This document shows, one piece after another, positions 19,005-28,966 of a stretch of DNA of 64,000 nucleotides (its first letter is position 1; each line of letters starts with the position of its first letter). Origin of the DNA: DASQZK01 sp963763215 (GTDB lineage Bacteria > Bacteroidota > Bacteroidia > Bacteroidales > GCA-2748055). Below the pieces are notes generated by a model. The model did no database searches, was not told the origin of the DNA, and saw only the letters and a list, made by a program, of their open reading frames with translations. Where the stretch lies: positions 248,001 to 312,000 of the forward strand of contig CAVXNX010000031.1 in NCBI GenBank assembly GCA_963763215.1, read 5' to 3'. A program made the translations under genes and the position numbers.

Positions 19005-21052
19005 TTAAAAATGAAGCCGTCCTGTCAGCTCAAAATTTCGCCCGGGCATCTGCCGTTGCAGAACGGACCGGTAAGTCTCATTGAAGAGGTTATAGATCCC
19101 GAGGCTGAAATCAAGATCCGTTGGACCGGCATGGATCTTCTTCCCCAGGATGACCTGGTTCATGAAGTACGGATAGAGGTAATCCCGGTTGGAAGTCCTC
19201 AGATTCGACGCGGTGGTGAACCGCTCGCTGTAGTAAATCCACGTGTAAAGCACCGACCAGCCGCGCCATCCGGCCGAAATATTCAGGTTCGCCGAATGAA
19301 CGGGAATATACGGGAGCTGTCTGCCGTAAGAACCGTCGGCCCAGTTCTGTGGACTGCCATAGTTCAGGGACTGTGAGAGGGCGTAATTCGCCCTGGCGAT
19401 CCAGGTCCACGCCCCCGTGTTCACGGTGAAGTCAAGGTTGGCTTCCATTCCCCGTGTCACCACTTTTTCAATATTGAAGGGCTCCCAGTTACCCTTTGAA
19501 AGAGGGAAGCCAGATGATCCAGTCGTTCACCCGGGCGTGGTACCCCGTGACATCCATGGAGAAACCGCCGGCCCCGCCCTTCCTGTTGAACACCAGCCCG
19601 AGCTCCTGCGAAAGACTGCCTTCCGGCCTGAGGTTGGGATTTCCGCCGGGTTGAAAGTACAGGTCATTCAAGGTGGGGAAATGATGGTTGGACGAAACAG
19701 AGGTTTTAAGGTAGAGCCTGTCGGAGGGTAAGAGGTGATATTCAGCTCCCAGTGAGAAGGACAATGGAGCCGCGACCTTGTCGACCATTTGCGAGGTGAC
19801 GGTCGACCGCACCCGCATTCTGCCGGTGATCTCCCTGAACCACGATAGCCCGAGGGTGATGACTCCGCGGCTTTTATCATAACTGTTGCCGGTAACCCGT
19901 TCGTTTGTCTGCACCGCTTCATGGACATACCGGGCATCGGCTTTCAGTTCGTCACGGCCGGATATCCGGTAGCGGTAGGTGGCGCGGTTGTCGAGACTCA
20001 GGACCCGGCTGCCGGATTCGACCGCCGGGACAAGCCCGCTTCCGTTCACGAAATTTTCCATCCGGTAGGCCAAACGGCTGTTGTTGATGCCGCTAAAAAC
20101 GGTAAGCCGGCCCTTCTCGCCGTAATTCTTGTAATTCAGTGCCGTGCGGAAAAACCGGTCATTCTGGCGGTTGATGTTTTCACTTCCGCCGGGACCGGCG
20201 CCAGCGGATCGACCTCCGCCCGATTCATCGGTGCTCAGCATGGGCAGGCTCCGCTCCGACTCCTGCAGCCAGAAATTCATGTCCAGGACTTCCGCATCGC
20301 TTTTGCGGAACGAAAATTCCTGCAGAAGGCCTTTGTTCGTGTAACCGGCATTCCTGTTCACCCTGACCGGGAAAGTATTTTTGCCCGGTCAGCAGGTTCA
20401 CCGAATCGGGGGTATCATAATTCCTGTACCTGAAATCATTGTCGGAATGGTTCCAGAACAGCCGGGTGACGGCATGGATCCGGGAACCACCCGCTTCCAG
20501 CATGCCGTATTCTTCGCGCGTGCCATAGGAACCCAACCCCTGGAGGAATGAACCCGACAATCCCTTTTCCTGCCCGGGATGCGTCCCCAGGTCAAGGATG
20601 CCGCCGAGGGCCCCGGGCATTTCCGTCAGGGAGCTGTTGCCATGGATCACGCTGACTTCGTCAATGAAAAACACCGGGATCTCCGAGAAATCGACCATCC
20701 CCAGCATCGGTGAATTCAGCTCCAGACCGTTCCAGGTCACCCGGGTGTGCGAGGGGGCCGTTCCACGGAAAGAAACGGTTGAAAGAGCTCCGCGTCCAAG
20801 GGATTTGATGAACAGGGTCGAATTTTCAGCCATCAGCTCCGCGAGAGACTGGCTGGTATGCCGGCTGAGGACAGCCGAATCGAGCCGGGTGACTGTCACG
20901 GCGGTCTGTTCCACAGGACGGCGGGAAAAGACACTGATCTCCCCGATCTTCAGGGTGTCTTTCAGACTTTGTGCGCCGGCCCTGTTGGTACATCCCAGCA
21001 TCACCAGTAGGACGACAATGCACAACCCGGTATTTTGGCTGCCTTTCCTCAT
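19005..21052 (-). CDS. btuB: BtuB-like TonB-dependent cobalamin receptor (two frameshifts)
   Basis: Outer-membrane receptor of about 680 residues. After the signal, the TonB-box region and plug are visible (LKIGEISVFSRRPVE, SLAELMAENSTLFIKSLGRGALSTVSFRGT, NGLELNSPMLGMVDFSEIPVFFIDEVSVIHG). The barrel continues in two other frames with typical alternating strands and ends RNFELTGRLHF, a terminal aromatic residue typical of barrels. Frameshifts sit near 20365-20372 and 19493-19502. Its start overlaps the preceding gene's stop by 4 bases. Riboswitch and BtuG neighbours identify corrinoids as the likely substrate. Confidence 0.85.
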
Positions 21053-23475
21053 GGCCGGATGAGAATTTTGTTCCAGTTGCCGCGTGTAGTCCCGATGACG
21101 AGAATATACGCGCCGGGATTCAGACCCGGGTATCGATGGTCAAACGGCCACTCGCCCTCCTGATGTCCGCGGAAGATGATCCTTCCGGACAGGTCGGTGA
21201 GCATCACCGATCCGCCATCGAAAGAAACGGTGACAAAATCCAGGAACGGATTGGGATAGACGCGGATATCCCCTGGCATTTCGCGCGAGGGAAGACTGCT
21301 GGTGATCCCGGCATCCACACGGATCACTTCACCCGGAAAACCTTCCACACGGAGATCGTACCGCCCGTTGAGGTCGAATCTCACGGCAAGAGAATCTCCG
21401 TCTCCCTCCCGGAGTTCATCGATCATCCCGAGCGGCAGGTCGTTGGAGAACAGCCTGGCGCTTCCGGGAAGCTGAAGGTGACGGGTATTCAGGTGGCCGG
21501 AGGGATCGATGCTGAAGGTGTTCAGCGAATACCGAAGGGAAACCGCTTCACCGGGATCAACCGCCTGGCTGCCGGTGCTCAGACTGAGATTTTCCCATGA
21601 ATCCAGGATATCGGTCACATGGCAGACGGAGATGACATCGCCGTTTTCGAGGGGAACCTGGTCGAATCCGCTGAAGTAGACCGTGTCGTTGACCACGGCG
21701 GCCCAGCATTGCCGATAGGGTCCGGAATCCAGGCAGCCGCCCCAGCCGTAATGGTATTCCCAGTCGTCGCCCACCTGCCAGAGGTAGAGCGAATGGCCCG
21801 AGTAAGCATCCTTTCTGAAGAGGAAGGCCTTTTCGCCCCCGGTATAGCCATTGGAAAGGAATGCCACGGCCAGGGCATCGGCCAGGGAGACGAAAGCCGG
21901 CATCTCCGCCGTGCTGCCATCGCCGGGATCCTGCATCCGGGAGCCGATATCCTGTTTATTCACCTTGAAGGTCTTCCGGGGGATGAGATTCCGGTCTTCG
22001 AGCTTCACCGAAATTGACACATTGACCGGGCCGGTGTTGTCAATCACGCGTATTGCGACGGCAGCAACGAGAGCCGTTCCCGGGAGTTTGATGGTAAGGA
22101 CGGTTTGACCCGGCGACCTGGCAAGAAGATCCGCCTGCCCGTCATGAATGCCCAGGACGACCGCCACGGATGTATCTTCCACCGTAACCTCCGGGACGAG
22201 GCCCTCGACGGGCTCGCCTGCCTGATCCACGATGGAATAGGAAACGGTCCCCCTGTCGCCCGTGAAAAGGAAGCCGAAGGATTTTTCCACCCGGATGGAG
22301 GACGGTTGGACGACCGTGATGATTTTTTCCGCCGCCCTGACATCCTGGCCCGTGACCGTGGCGGTCAGCCTGAACGTGCCGCCGCCGCGGGTCACCAGCT
22401 CTTCGCCTGAAATAACGGCAATGGAGGTGTCGGAGCTCGTAAACCGGAAACCGGCACTGACCGGCCGGCCTCTGTCAAAATACACCGCTTCGGGAAGGAT
22501 CGTGGCATTGACCGGTAAGACCGGGGATATGGCTTCGAGAGAGATGAGGCGCGTTTCACCCTGAAGCGAGGCATCGGGCGACACATCGGTGACCCCGCCC
22601 ACATCGGTGGAGATCTCCCCCAACGGACCTGCCCCGGCTCTGACCGCCGTCTGCACCATGATGAAATCGATACCGTCCAGATCGACATAACGGCCCCCGC
22701 CATCGACGGCCCAGGAGATGTCGAACGCATCGCCTCCCGTGCCTTCAAGGACATCCGGCGTGTAGGGGTTGTCGGGTCCGGCCTGTGGTGCGGGGTCCAC
22801 GGCGTGATTATCGGCATACCCGAAAAGACAGGTCGCCGTTTTCAGAATGCCGTTTTCTGTGCTAACCGGGATGTCAAGCCTCGACCCGGAAAAAGTCAGG
22901 CTGTCGGGATTGATCCCGGGGAAGTAAGCGGGAGAGGGATAGTAGGGTTGGTTGTGAAAGGTGTTTTTCAGGATAAACCCGCTGCCGGAAAGGTTGTCGG
23001 TCCAGGGAATATCGTCTGCGGGATTATGCGGGTTGAAATAGGTGATGCGATAACCGCCGGTCACATGGCCCGCATAATGCTGGCTCCCGGCCAGTTCATA
23101 CCAGGTGTCGTCGGGTAGACCGTTCCGGTTTTCATCTTTCATCACCCTGACAATGCCCGGCTCGGCCGACCCGGCAAAAGCATTGCCAAACAATGAGAAG
23201 TCGATGCCATAGGGATTGCCGGGATCATTCAAAATGGTATGGTCGAAGCCGAAGATGATGTACCCTCCAAAAGCTCCAAGGCTGACGGGCGAGGCAATCC
23301 CGCCGGTCAGCCTGGCCGCAGCAGCCGGAGTTCCCGTCAGATCGTCGTTGATGTACTGGCCGGGCGCCGGGCAATAGGCCACAATGCGGGAAGCATACGC
23401 TCCCTGGCCCCAGGCCGGGAGGACGCAGCACAGCAGGATGGCTGTCAGTAACACGGATCGCTTTGCCAGATTCAT
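21049..23475 (-). CDS. T9SS surface protein of the cobalamin locus
   Basis: An 808-residue protein, first gene behind the cobalamin riboswitch. Signal peptide (MNLAKRSVLLTAILLCCVLPAWGQ); an N-terminal domain of about 270 residues (GGYIIFGFDHTI, DFSLFGNAFAGSAEPGIVRVMKDEN) of the kind annotated as cell surface protein next to btuB in Bacteroidota; bacterial Ig-like repeats (FTSSDTSIAVISGEELVTRGGG and later TVEDTSVAVV); a region near residues 500-640 with VNVSISVKLEDRN and NDTVYFSGFDQVPLENGDVISV; and a C-terminal sorting domain (IRVYPNPFLDFVTVSF). Its role in cobalamin capture is inferred from regulation and position. Confidence 0.78.
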   Translation of the reverse strand: MNLAKRSVLLTAILLCCVLPAWGQGAYASRIVAYCPAPGQYINDDLTGTPAAAARLTGGIASPVSLGAFGGYIIFGFDHTILNDPGNPYGIDFSLFGNAFAGSAEPGIVRVMKDENRNGLPDDTWYELAGSQHYAGHVTGGYRITYFNPHNPADDIPWTDNLSGSGFILKNTFHNQPYYPSPAYFPGINPDSLTFSGSRLDIPVSTENGILKTATCLFGYADNHAVDPAPQAGPDNPYTPDVLEGTGGDAFDISWAVDGGGRYVDLDGIDFIMVQTAVRAGAGPLGEISTDVGGVTDVSPDASLQGETRLISLEAISPVLPVNATILPEAVYFDRGRPVSAGFRFTSSDTSIAVISGEELVTRGGGTFRLTATVTGQDVRAAEKIITVVQPSSIRVEKSFGFLFTGDRGTVSYSIVDQAGEPVEGLVPEVTVEDTSVAVVLGIHDGQADLLARSPGQTVLTIKLPGTALVAAVAIRVIDNTGPVNVSISVKLEDRNLIPRKTFKVNKQDIGSRMQDPGDGSTAEMPAFVSLADALAVAFLSNGYTGGEKAFLFRKDAYSGHSLYLWQVGDDWEYHYGWGGCLDSGPYRQCWAAVVNDTVYFSGFDQVPLENGDVISVCHVTDILDSWENLSLSTGSQAVDPGEAVSLRYSLNTFSIDPSGHLNTRHLQLPGSARLFSNDLPLGMIDELREGDGDSLAVRFDLNGRYDLRVEGFPGEVIRVDAGITSSLPSREMPGDIRVYPNPFLDFVTVSFDGGSVMLTDLSGRIIFRGHQEGEWPFDHRYPGLNPGAYILVIGTTRGNWNKILIRP

Positions 23476-23587
23476 GAGTCAACCGGTTTATGTGGCAATC
23501 CGCTTTCGATCAAGTAAAAAATGAATTCGTGTTAATGAATCATTCTCTGCTTTTTCACCGAAAGCAAAAAAAAACAGTGATGATTCT

Positions 23588-23775
23588 GGCAGTTCTTCTG
23601 GCTTGTCCCTCTTTCTGAGCCTTCCCATACGCCGATTGCGCACAGTGGCAAAGATTTCAGAAAGCATTTCAAAGGGACTCACAGCTGCGGGAACAGCTCC
23701 GGATTCTATTCCTTCAGGAATACCACCGGATTCTCTTTTAATTCAGGGCATGAAGATGCCCGTCGAAACCAAAAT
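23588..23775 (-). promoter_or_regulatory. Cobalamin riboswitch
   Basis: Read on the minus strand, the 5' leader of the surface protein gene has the ordered conserved blocks of the B12 riboswitch: AGAGAATCCGGTGG, GAGCTGTTCCCGCAGCTGTG, the core TTTGCCACTGTGCGCAATCG, GTATGGGAAGGC, and a closing GACAAGCCAGAAGAACTGCC. The order, spacing and the GCCACTG core are diagnostic. Adenosylcobalamin or a related corrinoid should shut down expression of the three downstream genes. Confidence 0.9.
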
Positions 23776-23780
23776 CAGAC

Positions 23781-23788
23781 CAAAGATA
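23781..23788 (-). promoter_or_regulatory. -7 promoter element of the cobalamin operon
   Basis: The minus strand reads TATCTTTG, a perfect TAnnTTTG box, just upstream of the riboswitch. A convincing -33 TTTG is not seen at the usual distance. Confidence 0.5.
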
Positions 23789-23930
23789 TGAAAAAAACAG
23801 ACGGCCTCCCCTGTCCTCCGTTTGATTTTTATTTTATAACTTGCCGTGTACACGAATGACCCTCTGAATGCACGTTTGAAGACACAGACGTGATGAATCC
23901 GGTGCGACGGACGATTTGAACAAGACCACC

Positions 23931-24389
23931 ATGATCCGGGTTAGCAGAACATGGATTTTCAGTGTGGTAACGGCGCTGCTCTTCACCCTGTCACTCCCGC
24001 AGCTGCAGGCACAACCGGGGCGGATTTTCTGGAAGGATGGCACGGTGACCCGCATCGACAGCTTCAACGAGATCAGCATCCGCCTGGTCTATGACCGGTG
24101 GAGCCGGAACGCATCGGCTACCGATAGGGGTGAATACTTCACCACCCTTCCCACAGGGGAATTGCGGGAGGTGGTTTTCGTCAGGCAGCAGCCGGACTTT
24201 TTGCCCGGTTTCTCCTACGAGGTGCGGATCCGGGGATTCATGGCCGGGGGCAAAAAAACCGAACTGGTGATCCCCACCTGGGACTGGCTCCGGATGAGCA
24301 CTCCGGGCGCGAGCGATACATTGAAAACTTCCGTCACGTTCTTTCATCATCAGCGAAGAGTCCCAATCGACCGGATCGAGTTTGAATAA
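23931..24389 (+). CDS. Secreted hypothetical protein
   Basis: A 152-residue protein with a signal peptide (MIRVSRTWIFSVVTALLFTLSLPQLQAQ) and a beta-rich mature part with no family I recognise (GRIFWKDGTVTRID, FLPGFSYEVRIRGFMAGG). ATG at 23931 is chosen because it starts the signal; a TTG further upstream is less likely. It is transcribed divergently from the cobalamin operon. A TAACTTG element at 23837-23843 may be its promoter. Confidence 0.55.
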   Translation: MIRVSRTWIFSVVTALLFTLSLPQLQAQPGRIFWKDGTVTRIDSFNEISIRLVYDRWSRNASATDRGEYFTTLPTGELREVVFVRQQPDFLPGFSYEVRIRGFMAGGKKTELVIPTWDWLRMSTPGASDTLKTSVTFFHHQRRVPIDRIEFE

Positions 24390-24443
24390 GGGCCGCCATT
24401 TCACTCCTTAACCCCTGACCCGGCGAATTTCAGCAATTTTTCA

Positions 24444-24450
24444 TAACTTG
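24444..24450 (+). promoter_or_regulatory. Possible -7 element for the DUF4836 operon
   Basis: TAACTTG 38 bases upstream of the ATG at 24488, the same variant as at 217, 4021 and 23837. No clear -33 match. Confidence 0.3.
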
Positions 24451-24487
24451 ACCGGGCAGAACCCTGAAAAACCATAATACCACGAAC

Positions 24488-26050
24488 ATGAAAAACATCA
24501 TCCATTCCTTAACATTCAGCCTGGTGATGGCTGCGTTGTTCATCCTTTCATCCTGTTCCGGAGGCGACCGGGCCATTTTCCGGGTCATGCCCGAAACAAC
24601 CAGCGGGGTGGTCACCTTCAATCCCAAAAACCTGATGGATAAAGGAAAGATCAACGATCTTGATTTCGTGAAGAAGGCTGCCGGGCATCAGAAAATTGTC
24701 GACCGGCTCATCAACAACCCGGAATCCACGGGCATCAACCCCGATGCCTACAGCGCCTTTTTCGTGTTCGGGAAGGATCCGTCATACGGCTGTTTTATCG
24801 TTCCTCTCAAAAGCAAGTCCCGATTCAAATCCTTCCTCGATACTATCCAGGCACAGCCCGGCCTGAAATTCGAAGAGCGGCAGCTCGGGTCCTATACAGA
24901 ACTCAAACATGATAACCTCGTCGTGGCCTGGAACAATTCAGTGGCTTTCGTCCTGTCCTCCTTCAGCGGATGGGCCGGAAATGATCTCGACACGGTCGCC
25001 CTCCGCCTGACAAAGACCCGGCGTTCTGAGAGCCTTCTCACCGATAAGGATTTTAACAAGTTCCTCTCACGACAGAGGGATATCAATGCGTGGCTGACCT
25101 CGACCAACCTGATGAATATCGCCGGTGCCGGCGCGCTTGGACATGCCCTCGATCTTTTCGGCGGACTGAAAAACAATTACGGGCATATCTTCCTAGACTT
25201 CGGTAAAGGCGAAATGACCCTGCGAACGAACCTGCAGCTCAATGCCAGCATGAAAGAAACGATCGATAAATACAATTTCCTGGACCGGGATGCGGGGAAA
25301 GATCTCCTGAAATACCTGCCCGAAAAGGATGTCTTTTTGGTGGCCAATACAAACCTCGATCCCGATAAAATCCTGGGTCTGCTCGATTTTCTCGGCAAAC
25401 AAACCGGCGACCAGCTCGGACGCATGGAAGACAAACTCGGTGTGGATGAGAACGACCTCAAACATGCCCTTCAGGGTGAGGTGGCCTTTTCCATCAATGG
25501 CATCAGGAAACGCCCGACAATGAAAGAAAGTGATATCTACGGCGACTCTTCGTTCACCCGGAACATCCCTGTTTTTGTCGCTGCCCTCAAGCTGCAGAAC
25601 GAAAATGCCTGGAAAGCCCTGACCCAGAAACTCAAGGAAGAAAGCGGGCTGACGGAGCAAAATGGATATTACAGCCTGTCTGTGAAACTTCTCCCGCTCT
25701 TTCTGGCTGAACAGGACAAGAACCTGATCGTGACCAATTCGGAAACATACATTCGTGAGATCGCCAGCCAGGGCCAGGTCCAACAGAATATCCTCTCGGC
25801 TGATTTTGCTCCCGTCCTGACGAGCCGGCCGGTCTGTTTTTATGTCAATCTCGACCGAAAAAGTTACAGCAAGGAAATGGAAGCCTACCTGGAAGAAAAA
25901 ATGGGCGCGAATGTCCATTCGGGCGTTGAATCGTTCGGGAAGTCACTGAAGTCCCTTTCCCTTACCGCCAATCTTGAGGAATGGGAATTACAGGTGGAAC
26001 TGAACGACAAGGAAAATAACAGTTTATATACACTCCTCAGGGACCTGTAG
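24488..26050 (+). CDS. DUF4836-family lipoprotein
   Basis: A 520-residue lipoprotein; lipobox FILSSC ends at residue 23. The mature protein starts RAIFRVMPETTSGVVTFNPKNLMDKG, matching the Bacteroidota DUF4836 family, and has long alternating segments (LPEKDVFLVANTNLDPDKILGLL; KHALQGEVAFSINGI) typical of it. Family function is unknown; members are periplasmic or surface lipoproteins. It is followed after 27 bases by an ABC ATPase and permease in the same direction, which may export or chaperone it. Confidence 0.75.
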   Translation: MKNIIHSLTFSLVMAALFILSSCSGGDRAIFRVMPETTSGVVTFNPKNLMDKGKINDLDFVKKAAGHQKIVDRLINNPESTGINPDAYSAFFVFGKDPSYGCFIVPLKSKSRFKSFLDTIQAQPGLKFEERQLGSYTELKHDNLVVAWNNSVAFVLSSFSGWAGNDLDTVALRLTKTRRSESLLTDKDFNKFLSRQRDINAWLTSTNLMNIAGAGALGHALDLFGGLKNNYGHIFLDFGKGEMTLRTNLQLNASMKETIDKYNFLDRDAGKDLLKYLPEKDVFLVANTNLDPDKILGLLDFLGKQTGDQLGRMEDKLGVDENDLKHALQGEVAFSINGIRKRPTMKESDIYGDSSFTRNIPVFVAALKLQNENAWKALTQKLKEESGLTEQNGYYSLSVKLLPLFLAEQDKNLIVTNSETYIREIASQGQVQQNILSADFAPVLTSRPVCFYVNLDRKSYSKEMEAYLEEKMGANVHSGVESFGKSLKSLSLTANLEEWELQVELNDKENNSLYTLLRDL

Positions 26051-26077
26051 GATTGTGAACGGCATGATTTGGGAATT

Positions 26078-26722
26078 ATGGAGATAGAACTCAGGCGACT
26101 GATCCCTTTCCCGGTGGTGGAGATCCCGCACGAAGACTCGGACATCTGGGAAAAAGAAACCGTGGTGCTGGAACAGGGAAAATTCTGCCTGCTGACCGCT
26201 GCTTCAGGTAAAGGGAAAACCTCGCTGCTTTCCATACTGTATGGCATCCGGAAGGATTACCGCGGTGAGGCCCTTGTGGATGGAACTGACATCCGGACTT
26301 TTAACGACCGGCAATGGGCCCGGCTGAGAAAACGGGAATTATCCTGCATTTTCCAGGGGCTCGAGCTCTTCGACGAACTCTCGGCTTTCGACAATATCCA
26401 GGTGAAAAACCGGCAAACCGGCCATTACCCGTCCGGCACCATCGTCGAGATGGCCCGGAAGCTGGAAATGGATCATTTTCTCGACCGTCCTGCCGGTATT
26501 CTTTCCTACGGACAGAAACAGCGTGTCGCCATCATCCGGGCTCTGTGCCAGCCTTTCAGCTTTCTCTTTGCCGATGAGATCTTTTCTCATCTCGATAATG
26601 CACTGGGTGAGAAAGCTTTTGCTCTCGTCACGGAGGAATGCCGGCAGCGTCATGCCGGGCTTCTGTTCACCGGGCTCGCTGAACCGGAAGGGTTCAGCTT
26701 CGATATTCAATTCAGGATCTGA
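26078..26722 (+). CDS. ABC transporter ATPase, MacB/LolD-like, with divergent motifs
   Basis: A 214-residue nucleotide-binding subunit. Walker A reads AASGKGKTS (first glycine replaced by alanine), the Q-loop is in CIFQGLELFDELSAFDNI, the signature is LSYGQKQR (usually LSGGQ), and Walker B is FLFADEI. The ATG at 26078 is preferred to an upstream TTG. It ends 5 bases before the permease gene. The pair resembles lipoprotein or macrolide-type exporters that use ATP to drive an FtsX-like permease, not a substrate-importing pump. Confidence 0.75.
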   Translation: MEIELRRLIPFPVVEIPHEDSDIWEKETVVLEQGKFCLLTAASGKGKTSLLSILYGIRKDYRGEALVDGTDIRTFNDRQWARLRKRELSCIFQGLELFDELSAFDNIQVKNRQTGHYPSGTIVEMARKLEMDHFLDRPAGILSYGQKQRVAIIRALCQPFSFLFADEIFSHLDNALGEKAFALVTEECRQRHAGLLFTGLAEPEGFSFDIQFRI

Positions 26723-26727
26723 GTCGT

Positions 26728-27911
26728 ATGATACGTAAAGTCATTCACCATCATTACCGGAACCTCCAGATGGCCGGTGCTGCACTGGGCACACTGGCCG
26801 GTCTCCTTCTACTGTTGGGCGCCGGGCAGTTTTATGTGGACATGGACCATGTGATGAAAAAAAATCGCGACCTCATCGATCCGGAATATATCGTGATCAA
26901 CAAGAAAATCTCCTTACTCGAAACGCTGAACATCACTTCGGCGCATTTCACCCAGGCCGAGATCGGGGAAATCCGCAGCCAGCCCTTTGCCGAAAAGGTC
27001 GTGGGCTTCATCAGCAACCAGTTTTCACTCAGTGCCTTTACCGAGAGCAACCGTTTCCCGGATTTCTTCACCGACTTGTTTTTTGAAGCCATTCCCGATA
27101 CGTTTCTCGACGTGAAAAACCCGGACTGGCATTGGGAACGCGGACAAAGGACCATTCCCGTGATCCTTCCCCGCGACTACCTGAACCTCTACAATTTCGG
27201 TTTTGCACCGAGCCAGGGACTGCCGCAGATCTCGGCCCAAACCATCGGGCTGGTGAATTTTAAATTCAGGATCAGCGGTAACGGGAGGTCGGATGAATAT
27301 AACGGCCATATCGCGGGTTTCTCAAACCGGATCAATTCCATCCTCGTCCCCTATAATTTCCTGACATGGGCGAACAAGGAATACGGAACATCATCTAAAC
27401 CATTGATCTCCAGGACTAGTGATCGTCACAAAAAATCCAACAGACCCCCGGATCGTTTCATTCCTCGATAAGAAAGGGATACGAGACGGTCAGGGAAAAA
27501 CTCAAAAGCAGCCGACTGAATATCATCCTGAAGCTCATCATCAGCTTTCTCGGCACGCTCGGATTCGTGATCATTTTCCTGGCGTTCCTGGTTTTTATTC
27601 TGAGCTTTCAACTGCTCATCACCCGGTCGGCCGACCGGATCCGGAAACTCAAATGGCTCGGGTATGATGAATGGGAGATCAGCAAACCCTACCTGGCCGA
27701 TTTGGGCATGATCATGGCTGGTCTGTCGGCACTAACTGCCATTATGCTGGTCCTGCTTAAAAACCGCTTCAGTGCTTATGTTTCAGACTGGGGGATGGAG
27801 CTGACCCACGGCATCAATGCCTCGATCGCCATCGGCGGAATCTTGCTGGTGATCCTGATGTTCGTGCTGAATGCCGCCGCCATTGTTCACCAGGCCAGGA
27901 AAATCCGGTAA
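26728..27911 (+). CDS. FtsX/MacB-like ABC permease (two frameshifts)
   Basis: N-terminal membrane helix (about residues 17-36), a long periplasmic domain of about 230 residues (MacB_PCD-like), then three C-terminal helices (FVIIFLAFLVFILSF; ADLGMIMAGLSALTAIMLVLL; IAIGGILLVILMFVL). This is the FtsX-family layout. Frameshifts occur near 27415 (LVIVTKNPTDP in the next frame) and near 27475-27482 (GYETVREKLKSS). Joined length about 394 residues. With the preceding ATPase it forms a mechanotransmission-type ABC system, perhaps for the DUF4836 lipoprotein. Confidence 0.75.
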
Positions 27912-27932
27912 ATGCCTGACCGGGACGGCGCC

Positions 27933-28679
27933 TTATTGCATGTCCCTGATCCGGACATCGACGCCGTCGACGCCCTTCATGAGTTGAAGGAGCTTGCCGG
28001 TATCGGTTTTCCCGTAATGGTAGGGATACAGGATGCGGGGTTTGAAAGCCCTGGCGGCATCAGCCACCATTTCAGGCGTCATGGTATAGGGAAGGTTCAT
28101 GGGAAGGAACGCGATGTCGATATTCTTCAACGCCTTGATCTCCGGGATGTTCTCCGTATCGCCGGCCACCAGCACCCGTTTGTCGCCGAAGTTCAGAACG
28201 TAACCGTTGCCGCGGCCCCGGGGATGGTAAAATTCGCCGTCAGGTCTCTTATGGACCATATTGTATGCCGGGATCGCCTGAATTTTCAAACCTTCCCAGG
28301 TATATTCATCCCCGTTGTCCATCACGGTGATATCCATCCCCGACCGGTCATCGAGACTGTTGTAACAGGCCCGGGTCATCAGGAGCTTGGTGTTGCTCCT
28401 GAGAATGGCGCGGATCGCTTTGGGATCGAAATGATCGCCGTGTTCATGGGTGATCAGGATCAGGCCGGCTGCCGGCATTTTTGAATAATCGGCTTCCTGC
28501 ATGACAGGGTCGACCTGGATCACCTTTCCGTTCCAGTTAAACATGAGTGAGGCGTGGCCGATGAAGGTGATGTCCAGTTCTCCCCCTGACGTCTGAAAGG
28601 TGTCGGTCTTAAACTGGTTCTGTGCGTAGCTTGTCATACTGCTGATCATCATGAAGAAAGAAATGGCGATGTATTTCAT
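27933..28679 (-). CDS. Secreted MBL-fold metallo-hydrolase
   Basis: A 248-residue protein with a signal peptide (MKYIAISFFMMISSMTSYAQ) and a metallo-beta-lactamase fold of the UlaG/YtnP-like kind: FIGHASLMF, the zinc motif THEHGDHFDP, a second metal region VLVAGDTENIPE and a late YPYHYGKTD. All zinc-binding histidines appear present. Likely a periplasmic hydrolase; substrate unknown. It converges with the ABC permease gene, 21 bases apart. Confidence 0.8.
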   Translation of the reverse strand: MKYIAISFFMMISSMTSYAQNQFKTDTFQTSGGELDITFIGHASLMFNWNGKVIQVDPVMQEADYSKMPAAGLILITHEHGDHFDPKAIRAILRSNTKLLMTRACYNSLDDRSGMDITVMDNGDEYTWEGLKIQAIPAYNMVHKRPDGEFYHPRGRGNGYVLNFGDKRVLVAGDTENIPEIKALKNIDIAFLPMNLPYTMTPEMVADAARAFKPRILYPYHYGKTDTGKLLQLMKGVDGVDVRIRDMQ

Positions 28680-28903
28680 ATACCTGCTTATTTGTTGGAA
28701 CGAAAAGGAAAACCTGTCGCGGCCCTCGCCGGCCTTTCCTTCTCGGGTATAACAAATATGAATGCCAGGAGTTTTAGCCCGGTGGGAATTTGACTGCCGG
28801 AATATGGCAGGGGAATGAAATTGACGCCGTTCCGTTCTTTAGTGCCCATCAGGCAGGCATGCACAAATTATGTAAAAAAATTTTAATAATTAAAAATAAT
28901 CCT

Positions 28904-28911
28904 TATTTTTG
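28904..28911 (+). promoter_or_regulatory. -7 promoter element of rpsT
   Basis: TATTTTTG, a perfect TAnnTTTG box, in a strongly AT-rich leader; TTT at 28881-28884 stands about 20 bases upstream as a partial -33. The rpsT ATG is at 28967. Confidence 0.55.
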
Positions 28912-28966
28912 CATCCCAATTTTCTCGTAAACAGCAAAAAGAAACGCACAAAAAAGTTACAAAATA

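Noticed and set aside
23488..23682. Small minus-strand reading frame before the T9SS protein
   Set aside because: It lies within the cobalamin riboswitch blocks, which explain the sequence.
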